Shown here: piece after piece, positions 33,891 through 41,988 of the stretch | Layout of the letters: the number at the start of each line of letters is the position of its first letter | Numbering within the stretch: position 1 is the first letter of the stretch | Origin: Pyxidicoccus trucidator | Lineage (GTDB): Bacteria > Myxococcota > Myxococcia > Myxococcales > Myxococcaceae | Assembly: GCF_010894435.1 (NCBI RefSeq) | Contig: NZ_JAAIXZ010000008.1 | Span: 248,001-312,000 of the forward strand | Direction: 5' to 3' | DNA: 64,000 nt | Notes under the pieces: model-generated | Database searches by the model: none | Told to the model about the DNA's origin: nothing | Seen by the model: only the letters and a program-made list of their open reading frames with translations | Program-made: the position numbers and the translations under genes

Positions 33891-34993
33891 AGGTCCACGG
33901 CCAGCCGATGCGCTCCATCTGGCTCGAGCCCGACGGCCAGGCCGCCGGTGTCATCGACCAGACCCGCCTGCCGCACGCCTTCGTCACGGTGCGCCTCTCC
34001 ACCCTGGACGAGGCCGCCCACGCCATCCGCGCCATGCTCGTGCGAGGTGCCCCGCTCATCGGCGCCACCGCGGCCTACGGTGTCTGGCTGGCCATGCGCG
34101 CGGACGCGTCCGACGCGGCCCTGGAGAAGGCCCTCACCGTGCTGCGCGGCACGCGTCCCACCGCCGTCAACCTGCACTGGGCGCTGGATGAGATGGGCCG
34201 CGTCCTGGCCCCGCTGCCGCCCTCCGAGCGGGGGGCCGCCGCGCTCCGCCGTGCGCAGGAGCTCAGCGACGAGGACGTGGACATCAACCGCGCCATCGGC
34301 GGGCACGGGCTGAAGCTCTTCCAGGCGGCATGGGAGAAGAAGGGGCGCCAGGGCCGGCTCAACGTCCTCACCCACTGCAACGCGGGCTGGCTGGCCACGG
34401 TGGACTGGGGCACGGCGCTGTCGCCCGTCTACCTCGCGCACGACGCGGGCATCCCCGTCCACGTCTGGGTGGACGAGACGCGCCCGCGCAACCAGGGCGC
34501 CCTGCTCACGGCGTGGGAGCTGGGACAGCACGGCGTCCCGCACACCGTCATCGCCGACAACGTGGGGGGCCACCTCATGCAGCACGGCGAGGTGGACCTG
34601 TGCATCACCGGCACGGACCGCACCACCGCGCACGGCGACGTGGCGAACAAGATTGGCACCTACCTCAAGGCGCTGGCCGCGAAGGACAACGGCGTGCCCT
34701 TCTACGTGGCGCTGCCGTCGCCCACCATCGACTGGACGCTGAAGGACGGCGTGCGGGACATCCCCATTGAACAGCGCGACGGCGCCGAGCTGAGCGACGT
34801 CACCGGGCGCCTGCGCTCGGGTGAAGTGGCCACGGTGCGGATTACGCCCGAGGGCAGTCCCGCGGCCAACTACGCCTTCGACGTGACGCCAGCGCGGCTG
34901 GTGACGGCGCTCGTCACCGAGCGCGGTGTGTGCCCGGCCTCGCAGGAGGGCCTGCTGTCCCTCTTCCCCGAGCGGCGGGGTAGGACGGCGTGA
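33887..34993 (+). CDS. mtnA: Methylthioribose-1-phosphate isomerase
   Basis: Enzyme of 368 residues related to eIF2B that isomerises the aldose 1-phosphate from MtnP to the ketose 1-phosphate used by MtnB or by the aldolase encoded next. Expected catalytic residues are present: Cys in [11 protein letters not shown] near 161 and Asp in [20 protein letters not shown] near 242. [15 protein letters not shown] near 47 is the typical N-terminal motif. The gene overlaps mtnP before it and the aldolase gene after it, four bases each. Confidence 0.95.
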   Translation: MKVHGQPMRSIWLEPDGQAAGVIDQTRLPHAFVTVRLSTLDEAAHAIRAMLVRGAPLIGATAAYGVWLAMRADASDAALEKALTVLRGTRPTAVNLHWALDEMGRVLAPLPPSERGAAALRRAQELSDEDVDINRAIGGHGLKLFQAAWEKKGRQGRLNVLTHCNAGWLATVDWGTALSPVYLAHDAGIPVHVWVDETRPRNQGALLTAWELGQHGVPHTVIADNVGGHLMQHGEVDLCITGTDRTTAHGDVANKIGTYLKALAAKDNGVPFYVALPSPTIDWTLKDGVRDIPIEQRDGAELSDVTGRLRSGEVATVRITPEGSPAANYAFDVTPARLVTALVTERGVCPASQEGLLSLFPERRGRTA

Positions 34994-35655
34994 GCGTGGC
35001 CCTCCGAGAGGCGATGATTGCCACTGCCCGGAAGATGAACGCCGCGGGGCTCAACCAGGGCACGTCCGGCAACCTGAGCGTGCGCGTGGAGGGCGGCTTC
35101 CTGCTGACGCCCACCGGCATGGACTACGACGCGCTGGTGCCGGACGACCTCGTCCTCATGCGCTTCGACGGGAGCCACGAGGGGCGGCGGCGGCCGTCCT
35201 CGGAGTGGCAGCTCCACCGCGACATCCTGGCCGCGCGGCCGGAGGCGGGGGCGGTGCTGCACGCGCACTCCATGTTCTGCACCACGCTGGCGTGCCTGCG
35301 CCGCGGCATCCCCGCCTTCCACTACATGATTTCGGCGGCGGGAGGCTCGGACGTGCGCTGCGCGCCCTACGCCACCTTCGGCACGGAGGAGCTGGCGCGG
35401 GGCGCGCTGGCCGCGCTGGAGGGCCGCAAGGCGTGCCTGCTGGCCAACCACGGCATGCTCTCGCTGGGGGCGGACCTGGCCGGCGCCTTCAAGCTGGCGG
35501 TGGAGGTGGAGACGCTCGCCGCCATGTACTGGCGGGCGCTCCAGGTGGGCGAGCCCGTCGTCCTCGACGGCGCGGAGATGGCGCGCGTCATCGACAAGTT
35601 CAAGACGTACGGGCAGCAGCCCGGCCCCGGCCCCAACTCCGGTGGTGCCTGGTAG
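34990..35655 (+). CDS. Class II aldolase, probable 5-deoxy/5-methylthio-ribulose-1-phosphate aldolase
   Basis: Protein of 221 residues starting at GTG, overlapping mtnA by four bases. Fuculose-phosphate-aldolase fold: [13 protein letters not shown] near 19, [15 protein letters not shown], catalytic Glu in [11 protein letters not shown] near 76, metal His pair in [13 protein letters not shown] near 93, and third His in [11 protein letters not shown] near 153. Family members linked to mtnA/mtnP act in the DHAP shunt, cutting the ketose phosphate to dihydroxyacetone phosphate and acetaldehyde or methylthioacetaldehyde. That role here rests on operon position; a general fuculose or ribulose-phosphate aldolase cannot be excluded. 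Confidence 0.85.
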   Translation: MSVALREAMIATARKMNAAGLNQGTSGNLSVRVEGGFLLTPTGMDYDALVPDDLVLMRFDGSHEGRRRPSSEWQLHRDILAARPEAGAVLHAHSMFCTTLACLRRGIPAFHYMISAAGGSDVRCAPYATFGTEELARGALAALEGRKACLLANHGMLSLGADLAGAFKLAVEVETLAAMYWRALQVGEPVVLDGAEMARVIDKFKTYGQQPGPGPNSGGAW

Positions 35656-35658
35656 CCG

Positions 35659-36867
35659 CTACGTCGCGCGCAGGGTGAGCACCGTCACCTCGGTGGGCAC
35701 GCCCAGGCGGAAGGGCAGCCAGTGTCCGGTGCCGCCGGACACGTAGAGCTGGTGGTCGCCCTGGCGGTAGCGGCCCAGCATGTACTTGAAGGCGAACCAG
35801 AAGGCCGGCATGCCGAGGAAGGCCACCTGACCGCCGTGCGTGTGCCCGGCGAGCGTCAGCCGCGCGCCGCGCTCGGCCGCGAGCGGGAAGAAGTCCGGGT
35901 GGTGCGACAGGCACAGCAGCACGTCGTCCGGCGAGGCGTCCTTGAAGGACTGCTCCGCGGACTGGAGCATGCGCTCGGCCTTCACGCGGTGGCTCCGGCC
36001 GGACATGGGGTAGTCCACGCCCACCACGCGCACGCGCTGCCCGGCGTGCTCGAAGGCGTGGGACGCGTCCACCAGCAGGCGCACCGGGCCGCCGCGCGCC
36101 TCCACGTCGGCGTAGGCGCGGCGGATGGCGCCCAGCCCGCGCCAGTGCTCGTGGTTGCCGAGCACGGCGAGCATGCCGTGGCGCGCCTTGCACTCGGACA
36201 GCGCGGCCATGGTGCCGTCGAGCTGGTCCAGGTCGTCGATGAGGTCGCCCGTCATCACCTGGAGGTCCACCTTCGCGTCGTTCATCGCCTTCACGGCGTC
36301 GTGCAGGTACTGGGTGTCGATGAACGTGCCCACGTGGACGTCGGTAATCTGGCCGATGCGGAAGCCGTCCAGCGCCGCGGGCAGGCCGGGCAGCCGCACC
36401 TCCACCGGGCGCACGGTGAACTGGGAGGCGCCGCTGGCGAACCCCACCGAGCTCGTCCCCGCCGCCAGCACCGGCACCGCGCGGCCCACGTTCGTCAGCA
36501 GCTTCCGCCGGCCCAGGTCCACGCCACTGTTCGCGGAGGGGCTCGTCGCCAGCGTCGTGGAGGCGGCCGGCGTCCTGGCGGCACGGCGCTCCACCCAGGC
36601 ACGCACGAGCGCCACCGGTGCGCCGAAGAGCACCACCATGACGACGGTGAGGGACCAGGCCGCGGCGATGATTCGGACGGCCGCATTGCCCGTAGGCAGC
36701 CCGGACTGGTGGACGACCACCAGCGGGAGGCCCCAGATGGCGAGCGACAGGAGCGCCGCGGCGATGAACGCCTTCTGCCGCCACCCGCGAAGCAGGCCGG
36801 GCCAGAGTGAACGCAGCAGGGCCCACGCGCCCACGTTGAACAGAAGGAGAAGCAGCAGCCTGGCCAT
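35659..36867 (-). CDS. Membrane-bound calcineurin-like metallophosphoesterase
   Basis: Protein of 402 residues. The N-terminal about 115 residues contain three or four membrane helices (for example LLLLLLFNVGAWALL, AFIAAALLSLAIWGLPLVVV, IIAAAWSLTVVMVVLFGAPVALV), then a linker and the catalytic domain. Dinuclear metal motifs: IGQITDVHVG (DxH), VMTGDLIDD (GD), VLGNHEHW (GNHE), LCLSHHPDFF and LAGHTHGGQV (GHTH). This resembles the YkuE/YaeI type phosphoesterases acting on the membrane or wall. It is convergent with the aldolase gene, 3 bp apart. Confidence 0.9.
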   Translation of the reverse strand: MARLLLLLLFNVGAWALLRSLWPGLLRGWRQKAFIAAALLSLAIWGLPLVVVHQSGLPTGNAAVRIIAAAWSLTVVMVVLFGAPVALVRAWVERRAARTPAASTTLATSPSANSGVDLGRRKLLTNVGRAVPVLAAGTSSVGFASGASQFTVRPVEVRLPGLPAALDGFRIGQITDVHVGTFIDTQYLHDAVKAMNDAKVDLQVMTGDLIDDLDQLDGTMAALSECKARHGMLAVLGNHEHWRGLGAIRRAYADVEARGGPVRLLVDASHAFEHAGQRVRVVGVDYPMSGRSHRVKAERMLQSAEQSFKDASPDDVLLCLSHHPDFFPLAAERGARLTLAGHTHGGQVAFLGMPAFWFAFKYMLGRYRQGDHQLYVSGGTGHWLPFRLGVPTEVTVLTLRAT

Positions 36868-37072
36868 CTACGGTGCTCCCTGGCGTGTGAAGGGAGCAGT
36901 CATAGCGGGGGACGGCCGGCCGCGCCGCATGAAGGCACCGGGTGGGAGCGCTGGAGCCATGAACGGTCGAAGGGGGGCGGTGGCCAGTCGGGAAGCCGGG
37001 CCCTCGCCCGGCCCCACGCCCTGCGGACCCTTCCTCATACTCCCGGCGCGGGAAGGGCATTCCCGGCCGCCG

Positions 37073-37606
37073 TCACATGCGGCTGGGGCTGGCCATGCGC
37101 AGGTGTGCGTGCAGCGTCTCCGTGCGCAGGTAGAGGAACTGGGCGTCGCCGAAGGACAGGGCGTCGCCGTCGTTGAGCATCCGCTCCTGCTCCGGGCCCA
37201 GCGCCTGGGCGTTGACCCAGGTGCCATTCATGGAGCCCGCGTCCCGCACGGAGCAGTCATGGGCCTCGGCGTGCCAGCGCAGCGTCGCGTGGTGCTTGGA
37301 CACGGACGGGTCCGGCACCACCAGCGAGCACCCCTCGACGCGCCCGACGGTGAACTGCTGCCCGTCCACGTCGGGGCGGAGGAAGTGCACCTCCAGGGCA
37401 TCGAAGCCGCGCAGCATGACGAACAGCCGGTCCACCAACCGGCTGCGGTGGGCCATGCCCACGGTGCGGGCCTCGCCCAGCCGCATCGCCACCTGCTGGA
37501 AGACGGGCTCGGGTGGCTGCTGGACGAGGACCACGGGACCGGAGGCCTCCAGGAAGGCCTCCAGGGTTGCCAGGGCGAACGGGCGAAGTTGCTTCACGGA
37601 CGGCAT
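37073..37606 (-). CDS. FHA domain protein
   Basis: Protein of 177 residues. An N-terminal helical segment of about 60 residues is followed by a forkhead-associated domain: FTVGRVEGCSLVVPDPSVSKHHATLRWH (phosphothreonine-binding Arg, Ser and His) and CSVRDAGSMNGTWVNAQAL (the SxNGT motif). FHA proteins read out Ser/Thr kinase activity, and the window has two such kinases, though neither is adjacent. No effector domain is fused, so it is probably an adaptor. It is divergent from the next hydrolase gene. Confidence 0.9.
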   Translation of the reverse strand: MPSVKQLRPFALATLEAFLEASGPVVLVQQPPEPVFQQVAMRLGEARTVGMAHRSRLVDRLFVMLRGFDALEVHFLRPDVDGQQFTVGRVEGCSLVVPDPSVSKHHATLRWHAEAHDCSVRDAGSMNGTWVNAQALGPEQERMLNDGDALSFGDAQFLYLRTETLHAHLRMASPSRM

Positions 37607-37675
37607 GGTGCGGTGACGTTAACCCGGGACGTGGGTCCTTGCCGCCCCTGGTGTCGGAGCCGTAAGGAAGTCGTC

Positions 37676-38650
37676 ATGTCCCGCCCCGATGAGCCCCTCC
37701 CGACGTATGCCACCCATGAGTCGGGCTGGCGCCGCATCCAGGAACTGCTGCCACCGGGCCTCAGGCTCGGCGGGGCGGAGGCGCCGATGCCGGAGGAGGA
37801 GTGGCTCGACCTGGGGCCCTTCCGCGTCCACCTGGACTGCTGGCGCCGGCCGGACGCGCCCGCCACCGTCGTGCTCGTCCATGGAGGCGGGGGCAATGGG
37901 CGGCTGCTCGCGCCCTTCGGAGCGATGCTCGCCGCGCTCGGGTACGAAGTCCTGGCCCCGGACCTGCCCGGCTACGGGTTGACGCGTGTGAAGGACAAGC
38001 GCTCGCTCGTCTATGACGACTGGCGGGACACCCTGGCCTCGCTGCTGGAGGTGGAGGCGGGCCGCTCACGGCGCCCGCTCGTGGTGTTCGGCGCGAGCAT
38101 GGGAGGCATGCTCGCTTATGACGTGACGGCGCGGACGCGCATCCCCGCCGGGCTGGTGGCGACCTGCTTCCTGGCCCCGAGAGAGCCAGAGGTGCGCCGC
38201 CGCATGGTGCGCTGGCCCTGGATGGCGGGCCTCGCGGGGCCGATGCTGACGGCGCTGCCCATGCTCACGGACTCGCTGCCGGTGCCCATGCGGTTGGCGG
38301 GCAACATGCTCGCCATTGCCAACTCCGCGGCGCTCGCGCGCGCCATTGCCGCGGACCCGCGCGCGGGAGGGACGTGGATGCCGGGGCGCTTCCTGCGCAC
38401 GTTCCTCGAGTCCGAGCCCCTCGTTCCGCCCGAGGCCTTCGACGCGTGCCCCGTCCTGCTGACCCACCCGGCCGAAGACCGGTGGACGCACGTCTCGGTG
38501 TCACGGCCCTTCTTCGAGCGCCTGCGGGTGCCGAAGCGGCTGGTGCTGCTGGAGAACGCCGGCCACTTCCCGGTGGAGGAGCCCGGGGTGGGACAGCTCC
38601 GTCAGGCGCTGTTGGACTTCCTGTCCGAGCGCGGCCTCGCCGCACGCTAG
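37676..38650 (+). CDS. Alpha/beta hydrolase
   Basis: Protein of 324 residues, cytoplasmic. Oxyanion segment VVLVHGGGGNGRLL near 64, LAPDLPGYGLTRV near 94, nucleophile elbow VVFGASMGGMLAYD near 141, and the catalytic His in ENAGHFPVEEPG near 298. The acid is probably in LTHPAEDRWTHV near 263. The cap domain is rich in Met and Leu. The start at 37676 follows AAGGAAG at a suitable distance; a longer in-frame opening upstream crosses the FHA gene and is spurious. Substrate unknown. Confidence 0.85.
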   Translation: MSRPDEPLPTYATHESGWRRIQELLPPGLRLGGAEAPMPEEEWLDLGPFRVHLDCWRRPDAPATVVLVHGGGGNGRLLAPFGAMLAALGYEVLAPDLPGYGLTRVKDKRSLVYDDWRDTLASLLEVEAGRSRRPLVVFGASMGGMLAYDVTARTRIPAGLVATCFLAPREPEVRRRMVRWPWMAGLAGPMLTALPMLTDSLPVPMRLAGNMLAIANSAALARAIAADPRAGGTWMPGRFLRTFLESEPLVPPEAFDACPVLLTHPAEDRWTHVSVSRPFFERLRVPKRLVLLENAGHFPVEEPGVGQLRQALLDFLSERGLAAR

Positions 38651-38702
38651 CGCGGGGCCACCCGAGGTGCGCGCGGCCCTGGTATGACGCACCTCCACGG
38701 CC

Positions 38703-39581
38703 ATGATTGATTACAACCCGAAGGACTGGTTCACCTTCATCTTCCGGTTCCACAAGGCGGACACCGTCCGGAAGCTGTTTCCGATGATTGTCGCCATCTG
38801 CGTGTACTCGGGGCTGGTGGCCTGGCTGGAGTCCGAAGTCTGGGAGCTGGCAGACGACAGCCGCGTCAAGAACATCTCCGTGCTGCACAGCCTGCTGGGG
38901 TTCGTCATCTCCCTGCTCCTGGCCTTCCGCTCGAACAGCGCCTACGACCGCTGGTGGGAGGGGCGGAAGCTCTGGGGCTCCCTGGTGAACAACAGCCGGA
39001 ACCTCGCGCTGAAGCTGAGCGCCCTCCTTCCCGAGGAGGACGGCGAGAGCCGCCGGCTGTTCCGGGCGATGATTCCCAACTACGCCTTCGCCCTGAAGAA
39101 CCACCTCCGGGGACAGTTCCGACCGGAGGACTTCGTCGCGGCGGGGGACCTGGGGGCGCAGCACCTGGATGCGGCCAGGCACGTGCCCAACCAGATAGCC
39201 TCCGTCCTGCTGCGCAAGGTGTACGCGCTGCAGAGACAGGGCGTGCTCACGGGAGAGCAGTTGCTGTCCGTGAACCCGGAGCTCCAGTCGTTCACCGACA
39301 TCTGCGGGGCCTGTGAGCGCATCCTCAACACGCCGATTCCGTTCTCGTACTCGGTGTTCCTGAAGAAGTTCATCTTCTTCTATGTGATGACGCTGCCCTT
39401 CGCCCTGGCCTTCAGCCTGGGCTACTTCGTCATCCCGGCGATGGCCTTCGTCTTCTACGTCCTCGCGTCGATGGAGCTCATCGCGGAGGAAATCGAGAAC
39501 CCCTTCGGCACCGACGCCAACGACCTGCCCACCGAGCGCATCAGCGAGAACATCCGCCGGCACGTCGAGGAGATTCTCTGA
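38703..39581 (+). CDS. Bestrophin family anion channel (YneE type)
   Basis: Inner-membrane protein of 292 residues. Bacterial bestrophin signatures: LHSLLGFVISLLLAFRSNSAYDRWWEGRKLWGSLVNNSRNLA near 60-102, and PIPFSYSVFLKKFIFFYVMTLPFAL near 218, with hydrophobic segments before and after. ASMELIAEEIENPFGTDANDLP near 260 is the conserved C-terminal Ca/acidic region. These proteins form pentameric chloride or cation channels. It stands alone, 52 bp after the hydrolase gene. Confidence 0.9.
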   Translation: MIDYNPKDWFTFIFRFHKADTVRKLFPMIVAICVYSGLVAWLESEVWELADDSRVKNISVLHSLLGFVISLLLAFRSNSAYDRWWEGRKLWGSLVNNSRNLALKLSALLPEEDGESRRLFRAMIPNYAFALKNHLRGQFRPEDFVAAGDLGAQHLDAARHVPNQIASVLLRKVYALQRQGVLTGEQLLSVNPELQSFTDICGACERILNTPIPFSYSVFLKKFIFFYVMTLPFALAFSLGYFVIPAMAFVFYVLASMELIAEEIENPFGTDANDLPTERISENIRRHVEEIL

Positions 39582-39674
39582 GGGGTTGCTCCGCGCGAGG
39601 ACGCACCCGTGGAAGTCTCGGTGTCAGGGGGCCGGTGGCTGAGGCGTGGAAGTGGGTTTGCGTGGAGGACGACC

Positions 39675-40238
39675 ATGGCGCTACCGGTGTTCGGCAGGGT
39701 GGAGACCCCGAGGCTCGTGTTGAGGCGACTGCGCGCGGAGGACCTGGACGCGCTGGTGGCCTACCGCGGTGACCCCGAGGTGGCGCGGTATCAGAGCTGG
39801 AGCGACTACGACGCGCAGCGCGGACGCCAGCTCATCGAGATGATGCAGGGCCGCCAGCCCGGCGAGGTGGGCTGGTTCCAGTTCGCCATCGCGCTGAAGG
39901 ACACGGACGCGCTGGTGGGGGACTGCGCGCTGCGGGTGGACGAGTACGACACGCGCCTGGGCGAGATTGGCTTCACGCTGTCCCGGAAGTACCAGGGACA
40001 GGGCCTGGGCACGGAGGCCGTGCGGGCGTTGCTGGGCTATGCGTTTGGCACGCTGCGCATGCACCGGGTCATCGGCGTGACGGACGCGAAGAACACCGCC
40101 GCCGCCAGGGTGCTGGAGCACGTGGGCATGCGGCGCGAGGGGCACTTCATCGAGAACGTCTTCTTCAAGGGCGCGTGGGGCGATGAGTTCCAGTACGCGC
40201 TGCTCGGCCGGGAGTGGGCGCGAGCCGCTCAGCGGTGA
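39675..40238 (+). CDS. GNAT family N-acetyltransferase (RimJ/RimL type)
   Basis: Protein of 187 residues: TPRLVLRRLRAEDLDALVAYRGDPEVARYQSW at the N-terminus, acetyl-CoA binding IGFTLSRKYQGQGLGTEAVRALLGYAF near 98-124, and AARVLEHVGMRREGHFIENVFFKGAW near 147, all typical of RimJ/RimL-like transferases that modify protein N-termini or small amines. ATG 39675 gives the normal start. A 60-bp piece matching codons near its 3' end reappears at 41918-41977 beyond the GST/LysR pair. Confidence 0.92.
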   Translation: MALPVFGRVETPRLVLRRLRAEDLDALVAYRGDPEVARYQSWSDYDAQRGRQLIEMMQGRQPGEVGWFQFAIALKDTDALVGDCALRVDEYDTRLGEIGFTLSRKYQGQGLGTEAVRALLGYAFGTLRMHRVIGVTDAKNTAAARVLEHVGMRREGHFIENVFFKGAWGDEFQYALLGREWARAAQR

Positions 40239-40268
40239 CTCAGGTCGGGGGCCTGCCGCCCCCGGGCC

Positions 40269-40883
40269 TCACCCCGAGACGGCCTTCCGCACAGCCGGAC
40301 GTTGAGTGTGGCGCTTGACGTACTCCACCAGCCTGGGCTGCCCGTCGAGCAGCCTGAGCGTGTTTGCCAGGTGGAGGATGGACGCCATCACCACATCGGC
40401 GGCGGTGAACGCCCCTCCAACGAGGAACTCTCGACCGCTGAGGCCCTCGTTGATGACGTCGAGCACGGCCCCGAGGCGGGTCCTGTGCTTCGCGAGCGCT
40501 TCCTCCGAGTGCGCGTCGGCCTTCTTCTCCTCGGACAACTGCGCGTGCCGGTAGAACTCCATCACCACGGGTTCGAGGCTCATCTCGGCGAAGGTCATCC
40601 ATTGGTAATACGGGCCGCGCTCCGCGGAGCCTGGCAGCGGCGCCAGGTGCTTTTCCGGGAACCGGTCGGCCAGATGGAGGCAGATGGCCAGGGACTCGAG
40701 CAGCGTGACGTCCCCATCCACCAGGGCGGGGACTTCGCCCAGCGGATGCACCGCCAGGTAGGCAGGGGTGCTGTTCTCCTGCCGAGCAAGGTCGAGCTTG
40801 ACCAGCTCGTAGGGCACTCCGAGCTCCTCCAGCAGCCATCGGGCACGGGTCGCTCGGGTTCGAGGGGCAAAGTAGAGCTTCAT
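40269..40883 (-). CDS. Glutathione S-transferase family protein
   Basis: Protein of 204 residues. The thioredoxin-like N-domain shows MKLYFAPRTRATRARWLLEELGVPYELV, then GEVPALVDGDVTLLESLAICLHLADRF with the cis-Pro and the Glu-Ser pair that binds the glutathione gamma-Glu. The helical C-domain contains FLVGGAFTAADVVMASIL, the N-capping box. It is divergent from a LysR gene with 103 bp between, the classical arrangement for regulation by that LysR. Substrate unknown. Confidence 0.92.
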   Translation of the reverse strand: MKLYFAPRTRATRARWLLEELGVPYELVKLDLARQENSTPAYLAVHPLGEVPALVDGDVTLLESLAICLHLADRFPEKHLAPLPGSAERGPYYQWMTFAEMSLEPVVMEFYRHAQLSEEKKADAHSEEALAKHRTRLGAVLDVINEGLSGREFLVGGAFTAADVVMASILHLANTLRLLDGQPRLVEYVKRHTQRPAVRKAVSG

Positions 40884-40938
40884 GTGTGCGCTCCTGAGGG
40901 TGGCGGGAGGCGGCACCATGCGGCGGCCAGGGGGCCCG

Positions 40939-40968
40939 GACAATCCGGCTCCAGGCGAACTCATTGTC
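40939..40968. promoter_or_regulatory. Inverted repeat in the GST/LysR intergenic region, candidate LysR site
   Basis: GACAAT (40939-40944) and ATTGTC (40963-40968) are perfect complements with an 18-base spacer. It lies between the divergent promoters, 18 bases before the LysR start. The short arms and lack of a clear T-N11-A core keep this tentative. Confidence 0.35.
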
Positions 40969-40986
40969 AGGCTATGCTTGACGGTC

Positions 40987-41901
40987 ATGATTTCCCCCGC
41001 CGACATGATGCTCTTCGCCGCCGTCGTTCGTGAGGAGAGCTTCACCCGGGCAGCGCGCCAGCTCGGCATCACCAAGCAGACCATCAGCGAGCGCATCAGC
41101 AAGCTGGAGGAGCGGCTCGGGGTGCGGCTCCTGGAGCGAACGACGCGGCGCCTGCGGGTCACCGGGCCCGGGGCGACGTACTACGAGCGCTGCGCCGCCA
41201 TCGCCGCGCAGATCGACGAGGCGAACAGTGAAGTGCAGCAGCGGCAGGCGGAGCCAGTCGGCCTGCTGCGGGTCTCCTCGCCGGTGCTCTACGGGCGGCG
41301 CTACCTGACACCCGTGATTTCGGAGTACCTCGCCCGCCATCCCCGGGCGCGGGTGGAGCTGGTGCTGGCAGACCGCCATGTCCACCTCCTCGAAGAGGGG
41401 CTGGATGTCGCGATTCACATCGGCCCGCTCGATGACTCATCGCTCGTGGCGCGAAAGCTCGGCGAGGGTCCGGTCCATTTCGTGGCGAGCCCCCGCTTCC
41501 TGTCGAAGTACGGCACGCCGAGCGCCAGGGAGCTCCGCTCCGCGCGCTGCATTGGCTTCAGTGCGTTCGAGCTGTGGAAGGCGGAGGGGGTGACGTCTCG
41601 AATCGAGCCGGTCCTGACCGTGAATGACCTCGAGCTCGCATGCGAGGCGGCAATCGCCGGGGTCGGCATTGCACGCGTCCCGGCCATCCTCTGCCGGGAC
41701 GCAGTCCGTGATGGCCGACTGAAGGTCCTCTTCGGGCCCCGGCCCGCGATGCTGCGGGCCATCCACGTCGTCTACCCGAGCCGGCTGAATCTTCCGGCAA
41801 AGGTCCGGCTCTTCGTGGATGCACTGGCAACGCTGTCCGAGCCGATGTTGCCGCTGCACAGCGGCTCGCGGCGAAAGCGGCGGAGCGAGTCCACGACGTA
41901 G
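40987..41901 (+). CDS. LysR family transcriptional regulator
   Basis: Protein of 304 residues. The N-terminal winged helix-turn-helix is MLFAAVVREESFTRAARQLGITKQTISERISKLEERLGVRLLERTTRRLRVTGPG; the rest is the two-lobed effector domain (LLRVSSPVLYGRRYLTPVISEYLARHP, LDVAIHIGPLDDSSLVARKLG). It is of the subgroup with VSSPVLYG-type linkers often linked to redox or xenobiotic genes. ATG 40987 is chosen because the HTH starts immediately after; an in-frame start at 40882 would overlap the GST gene. It probably controls the divergent GST gene and itself. Confidence 0.93.
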   Translation: MISPADMMLFAAVVREESFTRAARQLGITKQTISERISKLEERLGVRLLERTTRRLRVTGPGATYYERCAAIAAQIDEANSEVQQRQAEPVGLLRVSSPVLYGRRYLTPVISEYLARHPRARVELVLADRHVHLLEEGLDVAIHIGPLDDSSLVARKLGEGPVHFVASPRFLSKYGTPSARELRSARCIGFSAFELWKAEGVTSRIEPVLTVNDLELACEAAIAGVGIARVPAILCRDAVRDGRLKVLFGPRPAMLRAIHVVYPSRLNLPAKVRLFVDALATLSEPMLPLHSGSRRKRRSESTT

Positions 41902-41917
41902 CTGGGTGCAACACCTG

Positions 41918-41977
41918 CTTCAAGGGCGCCTGGGGCGATGGGTTCCAGTACGCGCTGCTCGGACGGGAATGGGCTCG
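41918..41977 (+). pseudogene. 3'-end remnant of a GNAT acetyltransferase gene
   Basis: About 60 bases match 40163-40222 of the GNAT gene at all but six or seven positions and read FKGAWGDGFQYALLGREWAR in frame, against FKGAWGDEFQYALLGREWAR in the intact gene. Nothing of the rest of the gene is present. It lies just after the LysR gene and touches the 3' end of the next minus-strand gene. Confidence 0.75.
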
Positions 41978-41988
41978 GGATGGCGGCG

